In this document: piece by piece, positions 1 to 8,826 of the stretch
How positions within the stretch are numbered: the first letter of the stretch is position 1
Layout: every line of letters starts with the position of its first letter
Source of the DNA: Bradyrhizobium sp. RP6
GTDB lineage: Bacteria; Pseudomonadota; Alphaproteobacteria; Rhizobiales; Xanthobacteraceae
NCBI RefSeq assembly: GCF_003837805.1
Contig: NZ_RQIT01000016.1
Span: 113,831 to 177,830, forward strand
DNA: 64,000 bases
Reading direction: 5' to 3'
Translations under genes and position numbers: made by a program
Notes under the pieces: model-generated
Told to the model about the DNA's origin: nothing
Database searches by the model: none
The model's input: only the letters and a program-made list of their open reading frames with translations

Positions 1-1133
1 TCGCTAATCGTATGGGCGAGCGCCATTTCAACGACTTCGCTCGGGAAATCGGTGCGTTCAGCTGCCCAGTCGCGAAAGGTAGAACGAAAACCGTGGGCCG
101 TGATGTCGTGGCGTTCCAGCCGCCGCAATAACATCAGGAAAGCCATGGAGCTGAGCGGGCGTTCCTTGACACCGCCAGGAAACACAAATTTGCTTGTGCG
201 GATTTCCTGCATCTCGGCAAGAATGACTTGAGTTCGTTTAGCGAGTGGGATGCGGTGATCACGTCCCGCCTTCATGCGGGCGCCGGGGACCGTCCAGAGC
301 TGAGCCTTTTCGTCATACTCGCCCCACTGCATGCCTAGCGTTTCTCCGGTACGCGTAGCGGTGAGGATACAGAATTCGAAGGCGCGAGCGACGACGGTTT
401 TCTCCCGACGCAGAACTTGAATGAAGTCGGGCGTCGCGTCGATCGGCAGGGCGGCATGATGGTTGATGCTCGCCACTCGTGAGCGCTTCGCCAGAAGATG
501 ATCGAGATGACCCTTCCATCGCGCCGGGTTGTCTCCCGTGCGGTATTTCTTGACGCGAGCCCAATCGAGAATGCGTTCGATCCGGCCCCGGATGCGGGAA
601 GCCGTCTCGGTCTTTTCCTTCCAGATCGGCTGCAAGACCTTCAAAACCAGATCGTCATCGATGGCGGCAACGGGCCGGTCCTTGAAGATGGGATAGACAT
701 ACGTCTGGAGCGTCGTCGTCCACTGGTCGGCATGCTTGCTGTTCTTCCAGCCGACTTTGTGGGTGGCGATATAAGTCTCGGCACACTTTTCGAAGGTGAC
801 GGCTTCTGCCGCTTCGACGATTTTGGCTTGCTGCTCCTTAAGGCGCTCCTCCAACGGGTCGAGGCCTTTGAGGCGCATGGCTCGGCAGACCTCTGCCTTC
901 TCACGGGCCTGAGCGAGCGACACTGTATGATATGGGCCAAGGCCCATATCCCGCAGCTTACCGCCCGTGCGATAACGGAAAATCCAGCTTTTGGAGTTGC
1001 CCACGCGGACCTTCAGGTAGAGCCCAAGCCCATCGGCGTACATCCCGGGTTTGAGGTTCTGTCTGATCTTGAGTGCGGTGAGCACCCGTATGCGAGCCAT
1101 GTCGAAAAACTTCCGCGCCGTGTCCGAGCCCAT
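1..1133 (-). CDS. Tyrosine recombinase (phage/island integrase), C-terminus cut by window edge
   Basis: Site-specific recombinase that would integrate or excise the island. The minus frame is open from 1133 to base 1, so the C-terminus with the catalytic tyrosine is missing. Visible parts: an N-terminal arm-binding DUF4102-like region (LYLKVRVGNSKSWIFRY), a core-binding SAM-like domain (about residues 100-190), and catalytic motifs TATRTGETLG (Arg I), the beta-hairpin Lys in PGARMKAGRDHR, HGFRSTFRDW (His-x-x-Arg) and LAHTIS. Two in-frame ATGs exist, at 1133 and 1100; the second has a weak GGAAG upstream. The genes immediately to its right are defence-type cargo. No tRNA or att repeat lies inside the window. 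Confidence 0.88.
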   Translation of the reverse strand, partial: MGSDTARKFFDMARIRVLTALKIRQNLKPGMYADGLGLYLKVRVGNSKSWIFRYRTGGKLRDMGLGPYHTVSLAQAREKAEVCRAMRLKGLDPLEERLKEQQAKIVEAAEAVTFEKCAETYIATHKVGWKNSKHADQWTTTLQTYVYPIFKDRPVAAIDDDLVLKVLQPIWKEKTETASRIRGRIERILDWARVKKYRTGDNPARWKGHLDHLLAKRSRVASINHHAALPIDATPDFIQVLRREKTVVARAFEFCILTATRTGETLGMQWGEYDEKAQLWTVPGARMKAGRDHRIPLAKRTQVILAEMQEIRTSKFVFPGGVKERPLSSMAFLMLLRRLERHDITAHGFRSTFRDWAAERTDFPSEVVEMALAHTIS

Positions 1134-1404
1134 ATAGAAAGTGGAATTCGGTCGAGGGGCGGCGATATTGCGGAGGCGGCAGGGAGTCTCTCGTTTAAGG
1201 TTCGCAAGGGCAGGTCAGACGTCTCCTGCGGAGTTACGGTTCCTGGGCCCCAGCATTCGAAAGGTCGGTTGGCACTGGCGCCATGCGCGAGGCTCTAGTA
1301 TCAATCACTGCGGGTAGTTGGGGAATCGAGCGAAGACCGTCTTATCGATTGTTACCGTAACACGCGACGGCGGCGTCGCCGTTTGCCAACGGAAGCTCTT
1401 GGCC

Positions 1405-2409
1405 ATGCCGAAGATAATTTCGTTTGATGATGCATTGAAGGCCGCAGGTAGCAAAGATTGCTCGCTGCTCCTGGGGAATGGCTTTTCTGCCAGCTACTTC
1501 AGTTACCGTTCACTGCTCGATAAGGCTGATCTCAAGCCAGACGATCCGGTCCGTGCCTTGTTCGATCGTCTCAAGACGGTTGATTTCGAGCGGGTGGTCA
1601 AAGCCCTGGAGGGCGCTTCTGAAGTTGAGATGGCTTATGGAAATAAGGAGCACGCCGAGGGGCTCATCAAGGATGCGAATCGTCTTCGTGAGGCGCTTGT
1701 GCACGCCATTCGCGGTACGCACCCAACCCATCGGGAAGAGATTGAGGACGTGATTCCAAGCTGCGTCGCATTTCTCGCTTCGTTCGATGAGGTCTTCACG
1801 CTCAATTACGATTTGCTTTTGAATTGGGTCAGTCTTTCGGACGAAGCGCACCTAACCGACGGCTTCGGATTGGGTGAAAGGCGTAACGGATTTCTTGGGC
1901 CGTTCAAGATAGGAGCGCATTGTAAAGTCTACAATCTTCACGGCGGCTTGCATTTGTTTCGAAACGGCGTTGACGTCGATAAGAGGATTGCCGGAGCAAG
2001 CGGCATCATCGATGCGATTGCGCAAACCATCACCACCTCGAAGCGTTTCCCGCTTTACGTCGCGGAGGGCACATCTGCGGCCAAGATGCAGCGCATCAAA
2101 GCAAACAACTATCTCAGCCACTGCTATGAAAAGCTCGGTGCGAGTATGGGTCCCTTCTTCGTCTTTGGTCACTCGGCCGATCCAAACGACGCGCACATTT
2201 ACAGCGCGCTCTTCCGATCGAAGATTACACATCTCTATTTCTGTATCTATCAACCGACCGATGAAAAATTAAAATCCGTAAGTGGCGAACTGGCTCGCTA
2301 CAAGGAGAGGGCAGGCTCGAAAGTTGAGTATACTTTTGTGGACTCCGAATCTGCCCATGTATGGGACCGTCCATCTCCCGAAGAGCAAGCTGCCAAGGTC
2401 GCGCGATGA
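1405..2409 (+). CDS. DUF4917 family protein, SIR2-like fold
   Basis: Protein of 334 aa. SIR2-like Rossmann signatures are visible: LLLGNGFS near residues 21-28 (nucleotide loop), FTLNYDLLLNW near 132, and NLHGGLHLF with the HG pair, followed by FFVFGHSADPND. This is the DUF4917 pattern. SIR2-like proteins in mobile islands often consume NAD+ in anti-phage defence; that role is inferred here from fold and context. ATG 1405 has GGAAG upstream and starts at the conserved SFDDAL motif; a longer TTG-initiated version from 1318 is possible but less likely. It lies between the integrase and an unrecognised gene transcribed the same way 83 bp downstream. Confidence 0.75.
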   Translation: MPKIISFDDALKAAGSKDCSLLLGNGFSASYFSYRSLLDKADLKPDDPVRALFDRLKTVDFERVVKALEGASEVEMAYGNKEHAEGLIKDANRLREALVHAIRGTHPTHREEIEDVIPSCVAFLASFDEVFTLNYDLLLNWVSLSDEAHLTDGFGLGERRNGFLGPFKIGAHCKVYNLHGGLHLFRNGVDVDKRIAGASGIIDAIAQTITTSKRFPLYVAEGTSAAKMQRIKANNYLSHCYEKLGASMGPFFVFGHSADPNDAHIYSALFRSKITHLYFCIYQPTDEKLKSVSGELARYKERAGSKVEYTFVDSESAHVWDRPSPEEQAAKVAR

Positions 2410-2492
2410 ACGATGCGGCTATTATCGCGAATTGTTAGCGAGAGCTTACGATTGGGAGATGATCGTGTAATTCATCACGCTTCGGGGGCAAG

Positions 2493-3800
2493 ATGACAAC
2501 AGTAGCGACAGCGCCCGCACTATGGCGCACTGAAAAGACAGTTGTTCTTTCTGGACATAGCCTCCATTCACAAAAGCCAAGCCCGGTATCGGAGGGGTTT
2601 GTGCCACCCATCATGGCGGCGCAAATCAGGTTTCGGCCCGATGCACTCGCCGCCTCGATGGCGCGTACGCTGACGTTGCGCACGGCGCCCGATGCTCTGC
2701 TGGCCCAATGGGCAAGATCTCAGTTAGCCCAGATCGAATATTTGGTCGAAGACGGCTTCAGGTTCGAGCTCTCGCCGTTCCTCACGTCGCTCGCGGACGC
2801 TGAGAGATCCGGATTTGCTGGGCGCGTGGGCGCAGGCATGACTGATCTTCTGATGAATGCGCTTGGCTATGTCTGGCGAGACAATGCGACATGCCTGTCG
2901 AGCAATCTCGATCCACACGCCGACTTTGTTTATGCTGGAGGAGCAGTGTCCGGCCACGGCGTTGTGTTGGCCGAAGCTCACGGGTCGTTTGCCCAGAGTG
3001 TCGCTGAGGGGCGCATAGCGGGCGAGGCGCGCCGGAAGTATTTGCGGCAAGTCAAACCCCATATTGCTACTAGTTGCGTGCATGGGAAAGTGGTGCACGG
3101 ATATTCAGTGGCGTTTGGTTCAAACCCAGCGAATCAAGACACGTTTCTCCACGTTGCGGAGACGAGGATTTCGAGAAGTAAAATAAAGTCGAGCCTACCG
3201 TCTCAACAACCTGGACCGATAGCTAGCGGCCGTGTTTCGGCTAGGCTCGCGCTAGCGGCGCACAGATCTAACTTTCTCTTGATGGGAGCCTCGCAAGTTG
3301 TTGCCTGGATTGACTGGCTGCGCGGCGTAGGAGGGCGCCCGGCGGACGATACGGTAACGACCTTCTTTGTAGTCGAAATCGTAGGTCGGAAGTTTTTGGT
3401 CGCGGCTGAGTATTTCTTTCCCTATATCCGTCCATGGAGACTGCTGGATGAAGTCGATTTGCCGCAGTTGCCGTGGCGTTGGGATGAATTCGAGAGCTGG
3501 CGGCTCCGGATTCGGAGTGATTTGGCCAACGTCTACGCTATGGATGAATTTGCGGCTGGTTCATTCCTTCGCGCGTTGTCAGGAATGATTAGTGGGGAAG
3601 CCGGTCAAGCTCCCCTGGCGCTCGACCTTCCGGTGGTTGAGCCGGTAGGGCTCTCTAAGGAGCTAGAGCCCGGCGACCGGGATGAAGACTCCCGCTACCC
3701 TTTTGTCCAATTCCGAGACGGTTTGGCGTTACTTGGCAAGTTGCCTCGATCGCGAAAGCCCGAAACACTCTTTTGGTCACCGCAACGCGGGTTCCTATAA
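2493..3800 (+). CDS. Hypothetical protein, possible nuclease-like fold, island cargo
   Basis: A 435-aa protein not recognised by family. The start at 2493 has a GGGGG-rich ribosome site just upstream. No signal peptide or membrane segment is apparent. The middle part contains DPHADFVYAGG followed about 15 residues later by VVLAEAHGSFAQS. A D...E-x-H/K arrangement like this recalls PD-(D/E)XK nucleases with His replacing Lys, but this is only a resemblance. It follows the DUF4917 gene by 83 bp on the same strand and is separated from the GHKL operon by 194 bp, so it may be the partner of DUF4917 rather than of the restriction cluster. Confidence 0.6.
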   Translation: MTTVATAPALWRTEKTVVLSGHSLHSQKPSPVSEGFVPPIMAAQIRFRPDALAASMARTLTLRTAPDALLAQWARSQLAQIEYLVEDGFRFELSPFLTSLADAERSGFAGRVGAGMTDLLMNALGYVWRDNATCLSSNLDPHADFVYAGGAVSGHGVVLAEAHGSFAQSVAEGRIAGEARRKYLRQVKPHIATSCVHGKVVHGYSVAFGSNPANQDTFLHVAETRISRSKIKSSLPSQQPGPIASGRVSARLALAAHRSNFLLMGASQVVAWIDWLRGVGGRPADDTVTTFFVVEIVGRKFLVAAEYFFPYIRPWRLLDEVDLPQLPWRWDEFESWRLRIRSDLANVYAMDEFAAGSFLRALSGMISGEAGQAPLALDLPVVEPVGLSKELEPGDRDEDSRYPFVQFRDGLALLGKLPRSRKPETLFWSPQRGFL

Positions 3801-3994
3801 GCGCTTTTGATCAGGGATTGCTGTCTTTCAGCCGTACGTTGTCTCATTGGGGGAAATGCCTCTAGCTAAGATCGTTCAATAGTCGGTATTGCAATTGTCG
3901 CGCTTAGATTCAATCAATCGTCGGGCCGACACAACGCACACGTGCGTCCGGCGGGCAATTAGTCTAGTACCTGATGTGGCGGGGAGAATCAGGA

Positions 3995-5533
3995 ATGTCG
4001 GCCAACAAGGTCAATATCCGGCCGGGCGTCAGCGTGCTTTCGGTCCTAAGGCATTTGAACTACAGCCCGTGGTTCGCGCTGGCCGAATTCGTTGATAACT
4101 CGATGCAGAGCTACATCGAGGCGAGGCTGAGGCTCCACGAGCTGCACGGGCTGTCATGGAAGCTCAAGGTGTCGATAGACGTCGATACATCTCATCCGGG
4201 GCGCATCACCATCAGGGATAATGCTGCCGGGATAGCCAGCGATGCCTTCCCGCGCGCATTTCGTCCTGCGGTTATCCCGCCAGATCGATCGGGGTTATCC
4301 GAGTTTGGGATGGGGATGAAAAGCGCCGCGTGCTGGTTCGCCCCGAAATGGCAGGTGCGCACAAAGGCCCTGGGCGAACCGGTGGAACGTACCGTGCGGT
4401 TCGATATCGCCGCCATCGTGCGTGATGAACTGGAGGAACTGGAGATCGATGAGCGGCCAGCGCGGCCGGAGAATCACTTCACCGAGGTATCTCTTGAAGA
4501 GCTTCACCATATTCCCGTCGGAAGAACGCTGGGGAAGATCAAGGAGCACCTGACGGACATCTACCGAGTGTTTCTTCGGGATGGAACATTGGACCTGCGC
4601 TTCAACGGCGAGAGCCTGAGCTACGAGGAGCCGCCGGTCCTGACGGCTCCATTTTATAGAGAACCGAACGGACCGGACAAAGTCTGGCGGAAGGCGATCG
4701 AGTTCGAGTTCGGCCACGGCCTTTCGGTGCGGGGGTTCGCGGCGCTGCGGGACCCCGGGAATTACGCGCGCTCCGGATTCGCCCTTTTCCGTCGCGGTCG
4801 GCTGATACAGGGAAGTGGAGAGGATGGCTATCGGCCATCGATACTCTTTGGCACGTCAGGCAGCAGCAGCTATGCGCGATTGCGCCTATTCGGCGAGCTC
4901 CACCTGGAAGGCTTCGATGTCAGCCATACAAAGGACGGCTTCCGTTGGGACGAGAACGAGGAGCCGTTCCTGGAGCTTCTGAAAGAATATCTGGACGATG
5001 ACAGTTTTCCCCTGCTTCGTCAGTGCGAGCACTATCGGTCGTTGGCCTCAAAGAAGGATCGCGTGAAGGCGGCCACTCAGGGGCTCTCCCAAGCAAGCGA
5101 CGCCATCGCCGCATCGATGTCGGACGTGCTCCCGCGGGTAGCAGATCAGCCACTTGCTGAGACGCAGACCACTCCACTCCGGCCGCAGCCAACCCTCGCC
5201 ACGCAACAGTTGAACTTTAGTTTTCGCGGATCGCCGTGGCGCATTAAGATCGAACTCTCCGACGACCCGGCTGAGTCCGATTGGCTCTCAATAAGCGACC
5301 GCGGCAGCGAAGACGGCGAGGAGGCCGACACGATCGAGATACGGGTCTCGATGGCACATCCGTTCATGGTCGCCTTCGCGCAAACCGACCCGGAAAGCAT
5401 CGACGCTTTACTGCGCGTAGCAGCCGCGCTCGCGCTTGGCGAGAAGCTTGCTCGTCGGGCGGGCGTGAGATCAGCGGGAACCTTGAGACGTAATCTGAAC
5501 CAAATACTGCGAGAGGGGCTGTCGCAGCCATAA
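3995..5533 (+). CDS. GHKL-type ATPase, MORC/MutL-like, of a restriction system
   Basis: A 512-aa ATPase with the Bergerat fold. N-box AEFVDNSMQSY (Glu, Asp, Asn) lies near residues 29-39, a DNAAGI version of the D-x-G-x-G motif near 80, and EFGMGMKSAACWFA (lid/G2 motif) near 104. In DNAAGI the usual first Gly is Ala. The middle region resembles the S5 transducer fold of MutL/MORC proteins; the C-terminus lacks clear motifs. ATG 3995 is preferred over 3974 because AGGA lies just before it. The gene ends 4 bp before the Z1 gene, so the two are almost certainly co-transcribed. MORC-like ATPases next to Z1 helicases, nucleases and cytosine methyltransferases are a described class of restriction-modification system. 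Confidence 0.85.
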   Translation: MSANKVNIRPGVSVLSVLRHLNYSPWFALAEFVDNSMQSYIEARLRLHELHGLSWKLKVSIDVDTSHPGRITIRDNAAGIASDAFPRAFRPAVIPPDRSGLSEFGMGMKSAACWFAPKWQVRTKALGEPVERTVRFDIAAIVRDELEELEIDERPARPENHFTEVSLEELHHIPVGRTLGKIKEHLTDIYRVFLRDGTLDLRFNGESLSYEEPPVLTAPFYREPNGPDKVWRKAIEFEFGHGLSVRGFAALRDPGNYARSGFALFRRGRLIQGSGEDGYRPSILFGTSGSSSYARLRLFGELHLEGFDVSHTKDGFRWDENEEPFLELLKEYLDDDSFPLLRQCEHYRSLASKKDRVKAATQGLSQASDAIAASMSDVLPRVADQPLAETQTTPLRPQPTLATQQLNFSFRGSPWRIKIELSDDPAESDWLSISDRGSEDGEEADTIEIRVSMAHPFMVAFAQTDPESIDALLRVAAALALGEKLARRAGVRSAGTLRRNLNQILREGLSQP

Positions 5534-5537
5534 TCCT

Positions 5538-7778
5538 ATGACCGATCAAGACAACGACATTGTCGTGACATCTGCAGGGCGTTCGGCTTTGAAGCCGGGA
5601 ATGAGGTGGCTGCCGGTAGAAGGAGAGCAGGCGGCTGGCGTCGCTCGGCGGAGCAAGCTGAACGCCGATGCGCAGAACAAGCTCATCCAATCATCCGCCG
5701 AGATACTGGGCAAAGGCGTAAACCCGCGCGATGCGGCAGAAACCGCGACTGGTCTGGTCGTTGGCTACGTGCAAAGCGGAAAGACGCTCTCTTTCACGAC
5801 CGCGATCGGGCTGGCGCGTGACAATGGTTTTCCTCTCGTCATCGTCATCGCAGGCAACAAGGATAACCTGCTCACGCAATCACATGATCGGCTCGCGAGA
5901 GACCTTGATGTCGATGGCGGGGAGGGACTTCCTGCCTGGAAGATGGAGAAGAACCCGCGTGGACAAGATAGCCAATATGAGCAACTGATACGACAGGCCA
6001 TCGACAATTGGCGAGATCCTACGCGCGATCCGGACGAGAAGTCGACGCTCCTGCTAACGGTCCTCAAGCAGAACCAGCGTTTGGCATCTCTCACGGCGCT
6101 GCTCAGGAGAATGGGCATGCGCGGCGTTCCGGCCTTGCTGATAGACGACGAGGCCGACCAAGCGAGTCTCAATACGAAGGTCCAGCGTGGCGAGGAGAGC
6201 ACGACATACATGCGGCTGCGGGAACTTCGCGAAGCTCTGCCATGTCACACGTTCTTGCAGTACACAGCCACACCGCAGGCGCCTCTTCTTATCAATATTA
6301 CTGACAACCTCTCGCCGGACTTCGTGCATGTGCTTGAGCCCGGAGACGGGTACGTCGGAGGTGCCGCATTCTTCGCGCCGAACAGCCGCTACATCAAAGT
6401 CATTCCGCAACAGGACCTTTTGCAGACCAATGCGCTGCCCACGGAGGCGCCGGAGAGCCTGCTCGAAGCGATGCGGGTTTACTATGTGGGTCTCGCTGCC
6501 AGCCTGATCGCGAGATCGGGCCGACGTTCGATGCTCATTCATCCTGCTCGCGAGCGGGCGGCGCATCAGGTCGCGGCTGGCTGGGCGAGCGCGGCAAAAG
6601 ATGAATGGGCGAACGCGCTTGGCGCGGGCGAGCAGGACCCGGATCGGCTTGAGGTGATTGACGATTTCAAAAGAGCCTACGAAGAACTGCAAAAGACGGA
6701 GCGCAACCTCCCTGGCTTCGATGAAATCATTCAGAAGCTGCCGCGCGCTCTCCGGAATACCACTGTGATCGAGTTCAATACCCGCGGCAGACCGAAAACG
6801 CCGGAGATAAACTGGAGGCATGCGGAAGGATGGATTCTCGTCGGCGGGCAAGCAGTCGACCGAGGTTTCACCGTGGATTCACTGACGGTCACCTACATGC
6901 CTCGGGGAATGGGCATGGGAAATGCGGACACATTGCAGCAGCGCGCTCGTTTCTTTGGGTACGCGCAGGCTCGTGGGTATTTCGGCATTTGCCGCGTCTA
7001 TCTGGAACAACAAATGAGGGACGCATACGAAGACTACGTCGAGCATGAGGAACTCATGCGCAGCGAACTGCGGCGCGTCGCCGAGAGGGGCGAGAGCCTG
7101 CGCACGTGGCGCCGCCGCTTCATTCTCGATCCAGGCCTGAATCCTTGCAGGCGATCCGTGATCTCCGATCCCTACACACGCGGGAGCATGACCGGAGGAT
7201 GGACGAGGCAGATCGGTACCATAGTCAATCCGGACACGCGATCCGCCAACATGCAGCTTCTCCAGACGCTGATGAGCGAGCTCAACCTGCAGGACGATGA
7301 CACCTACGCGGCGAGATCGACCGCGCAACAGCATCAGGTCGATCGCGACGCGCCGCTCCAACGGTTGTTCGATGCGCTCGTTGAGTATCGTTTCGAGGAT
7401 CCAAGAGATACGGCGAGCTTCACGGGCTTGCTGATCACGATTGCTGAAGGCCTTCGCCAGGATCCCGACGCCACGTGCGCGATATATCGAATGCGCCCCA
7501 ATGCGCCCGTCGGCACGCGCAAGGTAAAGAACGCTAGCGGAGAGATCGACCAGTTCCAGCAAGGACGCACGGCAACGGCTCGCGGAGGCGTGACTTATCC
7601 CGGCGATGCGTTCTTCGCTGCTCGCGACAAGGTGTCTCTGCAAATCCATGTCTACGACTTGACCCTTAGCAATAGGCCGTTCGCAAGCGCGGTGCCGCTC
7701 ATCACGGTCAATGTGCCCGCACCGCTCGCTGCCGCTTGGCTCGTGCAGGTGCAAAGCGGGCAGCAAGCAACCTCATGA
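5538..7778 (+). CDS. Z1-domain protein, superfamily II helicase-like ATPase
   Basis: A 746-aa protein with helicase core motifs: Walker A GYVQSGKT (residues 76-83), DEAD-like LLIDDEAD near 199-206, TAT motif in QYTATPQAP near 240, and the Z1 signature GGQAVDRGFTVDSLTVTYMP near 433 followed by QQRARFFGY. Z1 proteins pair with MORC-type GHKL ATPases and PD-(D/E)XK nucleases in restriction systems, where they are thought to translocate DNA or recognise unmodified sites. It starts 4 bp after the GHKL gene and its stop overlaps the next start by ATGA, indicating translational coupling. Confidence 0.9.
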   Translation: MTDQDNDIVVTSAGRSALKPGMRWLPVEGEQAAGVARRSKLNADAQNKLIQSSAEILGKGVNPRDAAETATGLVVGYVQSGKTLSFTTAIGLARDNGFPLVIVIAGNKDNLLTQSHDRLARDLDVDGGEGLPAWKMEKNPRGQDSQYEQLIRQAIDNWRDPTRDPDEKSTLLLTVLKQNQRLASLTALLRRMGMRGVPALLIDDEADQASLNTKVQRGEESTTYMRLRELREALPCHTFLQYTATPQAPLLINITDNLSPDFVHVLEPGDGYVGGAAFFAPNSRYIKVIPQQDLLQTNALPTEAPESLLEAMRVYYVGLAASLIARSGRRSMLIHPARERAAHQVAAGWASAAKDEWANALGAGEQDPDRLEVIDDFKRAYEELQKTERNLPGFDEIIQKLPRALRNTTVIEFNTRGRPKTPEINWRHAEGWILVGGQAVDRGFTVDSLTVTYMPRGMGMGNADTLQQRARFFGYAQARGYFGICRVYLEQQMRDAYEDYVEHEELMRSELRRVAERGESLRTWRRRFILDPGLNPCRRSVISDPYTRGSMTGGWTRQIGTIVNPDTRSANMQLLQTLMSELNLQDDDTYAARSTAQQHQVDRDAPLQRLFDALVEYRFEDPRDTASFTGLLITIAEGLRQDPDATCAIYRMRPNAPVGTRKVKNASGEIDQFQQGRTATARGGVTYPGDAFFAARDKVSLQIHVYDLTLSNRPFASAVPLITVNVPAPLAAAWLVQVQSGQQATS

Positions 7779-8764
7779 CCGGGCGTCTGGCAGCACTCCT
7801 GAGGGAAATCATCGCTCCTTCGGCGGAAGGTGTGTTCAATGTCAGACGACTGAGTGACGGTCCGGCATATTACGCCGGGCGCGACAGTCGTGATTTTGCG
7901 GCGGTCCTGATCGGCAGCTCGGATGCCGGTCGGACGGTGCCGCTGCGGCTTTCAGGTCTTGAAGCGACGTTCTCAACCTCTTACCAGATTGTCGAGGCAG
8001 GCAAACCGCCGGAGATGCAGACACTCACGGCTATAATATGCACGAGCCGTGCAAGCGATGTCGTTGCGTACTTCGCGAACATCATGGAGTCGCTCCTCCC
8101 ATTGCTCGGCCCGAACCCGTCTACAGAGAAGGTTGCGGAGACGGTGCGGCAGCTCGTCGACATATTCCAGAAGCTCCGCGCTCCCGCGCGCCGATCAATG
8201 GTCGGATTGCTTGGAGAGCTATGCGTGATCGAAGCTGCACGCGACGCCGCTGTTGCCATCGGGTCATGGAGATCGGACCCAGATGAGCGATTCGATTTCG
8301 CCGCCGGAAAGGTGCGTTTAGACGTAAAGGCATCGAGCAATCGCCAGCGCGTCCATGAAATTTCGTTCGAGCAGGCCAACCCGCCTGACGAGACAGCAGG
8401 ATTGATCGCTTCGATTTGGATCGAGCCTGCCGGCGGCGGAATGTCGCTCTTCGATCTTCTTGGTCAAATAGAAAGGAGGATTGCAGGCCAATCGAATGAG
8501 GTTTTGCGCTTGCGGTCGATCGTCGCTGGTACGCTAGGGGATACGCTTCCTCAGGCAATGGCGTGGTGCTTCGACAAGCAGCTCGCAGAAAGCTCATTGC
8601 GCTATTTTGACGTGGCCAATATTCCCGCTATCCGCCCGCCACTTCCGCCCAATGTCTCGTCAGCCAGATTTGTTTCTGACCTAAGCGGCTGCGATCCGCT
8701 TAATGTCGGCGATTTCACCGAAAGTCTCGTGAGCGCGGAGCGAGGACTTTTGCCAACGGCATGA
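7775..8764 (+). CDS. PD-(D/E)XK motif protein (DUF4420), predicted restriction nuclease
   Basis: A 329-aa protein of the DUF4420 type. The core is visible around residues 140-195: LLGELCVIEA (helix with Glu), DERFDFAAG, then VRLDVKASS, giving the D...D-x-K pattern of PD-(D/E)XK nucleases. It starts inside the stop of the Z1 gene (ATGA at 7775-7778), which fixes the start. It is probably the DNA-cutting subunit of the GHKL-Z1 system. Its own stop again forms ATGA (8761-8764) with a following 21-codon frame, suggesting that a further coupled gene once followed. Confidence 0.85.
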   Translation: MTGRLAALLREIIAPSAEGVFNVRRLSDGPAYYAGRDSRDFAAVLIGSSDAGRTVPLRLSGLEATFSTSYQIVEAGKPPEMQTLTAIICTSRASDVVAYFANIMESLLPLLGPNPSTEKVAETVRQLVDIFQKLRAPARRSMVGLLGELCVIEAARDAAVAIGSWRSDPDERFDFAAGKVRLDVKASSNRQRVHEISFEQANPPDETAGLIASIWIEPAGGGMSLFDLLGQIERRIAGQSNEVLRLRSIVAGTLGDTLPQAMAWCFDKQLAESSLRYFDVANIPAIRPPLPPNVSSARFVSDLSGCDPLNVGDFTESLVSAERGLLPTA

Positions 8765-8826
8765 ACGACAATCTTGCCGATATCAGCCGCGAAGGTTGGT
8801 CATTCCGCGACTTCGAGTTCGCGTAG
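8761..8826 (+). pseudogene. 21-codon remnant of a fourth gene of the restriction operon
   Basis: An ATG overlapping the DUF4420 stop (ATGA) opens a frame of only 21 codons that ends at TAG 8824-8826, already inside the 3' end of the convergent cytosine methyltransferase gene. The coupled start is what one expects of a real downstream gene. Related loci often carry another protein here (for example AIPR-type). The frame is either a truncation scar or chance. Confidence 0.35.

Noticed and set aside
498..1298. Plus-strand 266-aa open frame over the integrase
   Set aside because: It is the shadow of the minus-strand integrase, whose motifs are clear and whose frame is open to the window edge.
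1..1400. tRNA or att site beside the integrase
   Set aside because: No tRNA-like cloverleaf or flanking direct repeat was visible; the integrase end lies outside the window.
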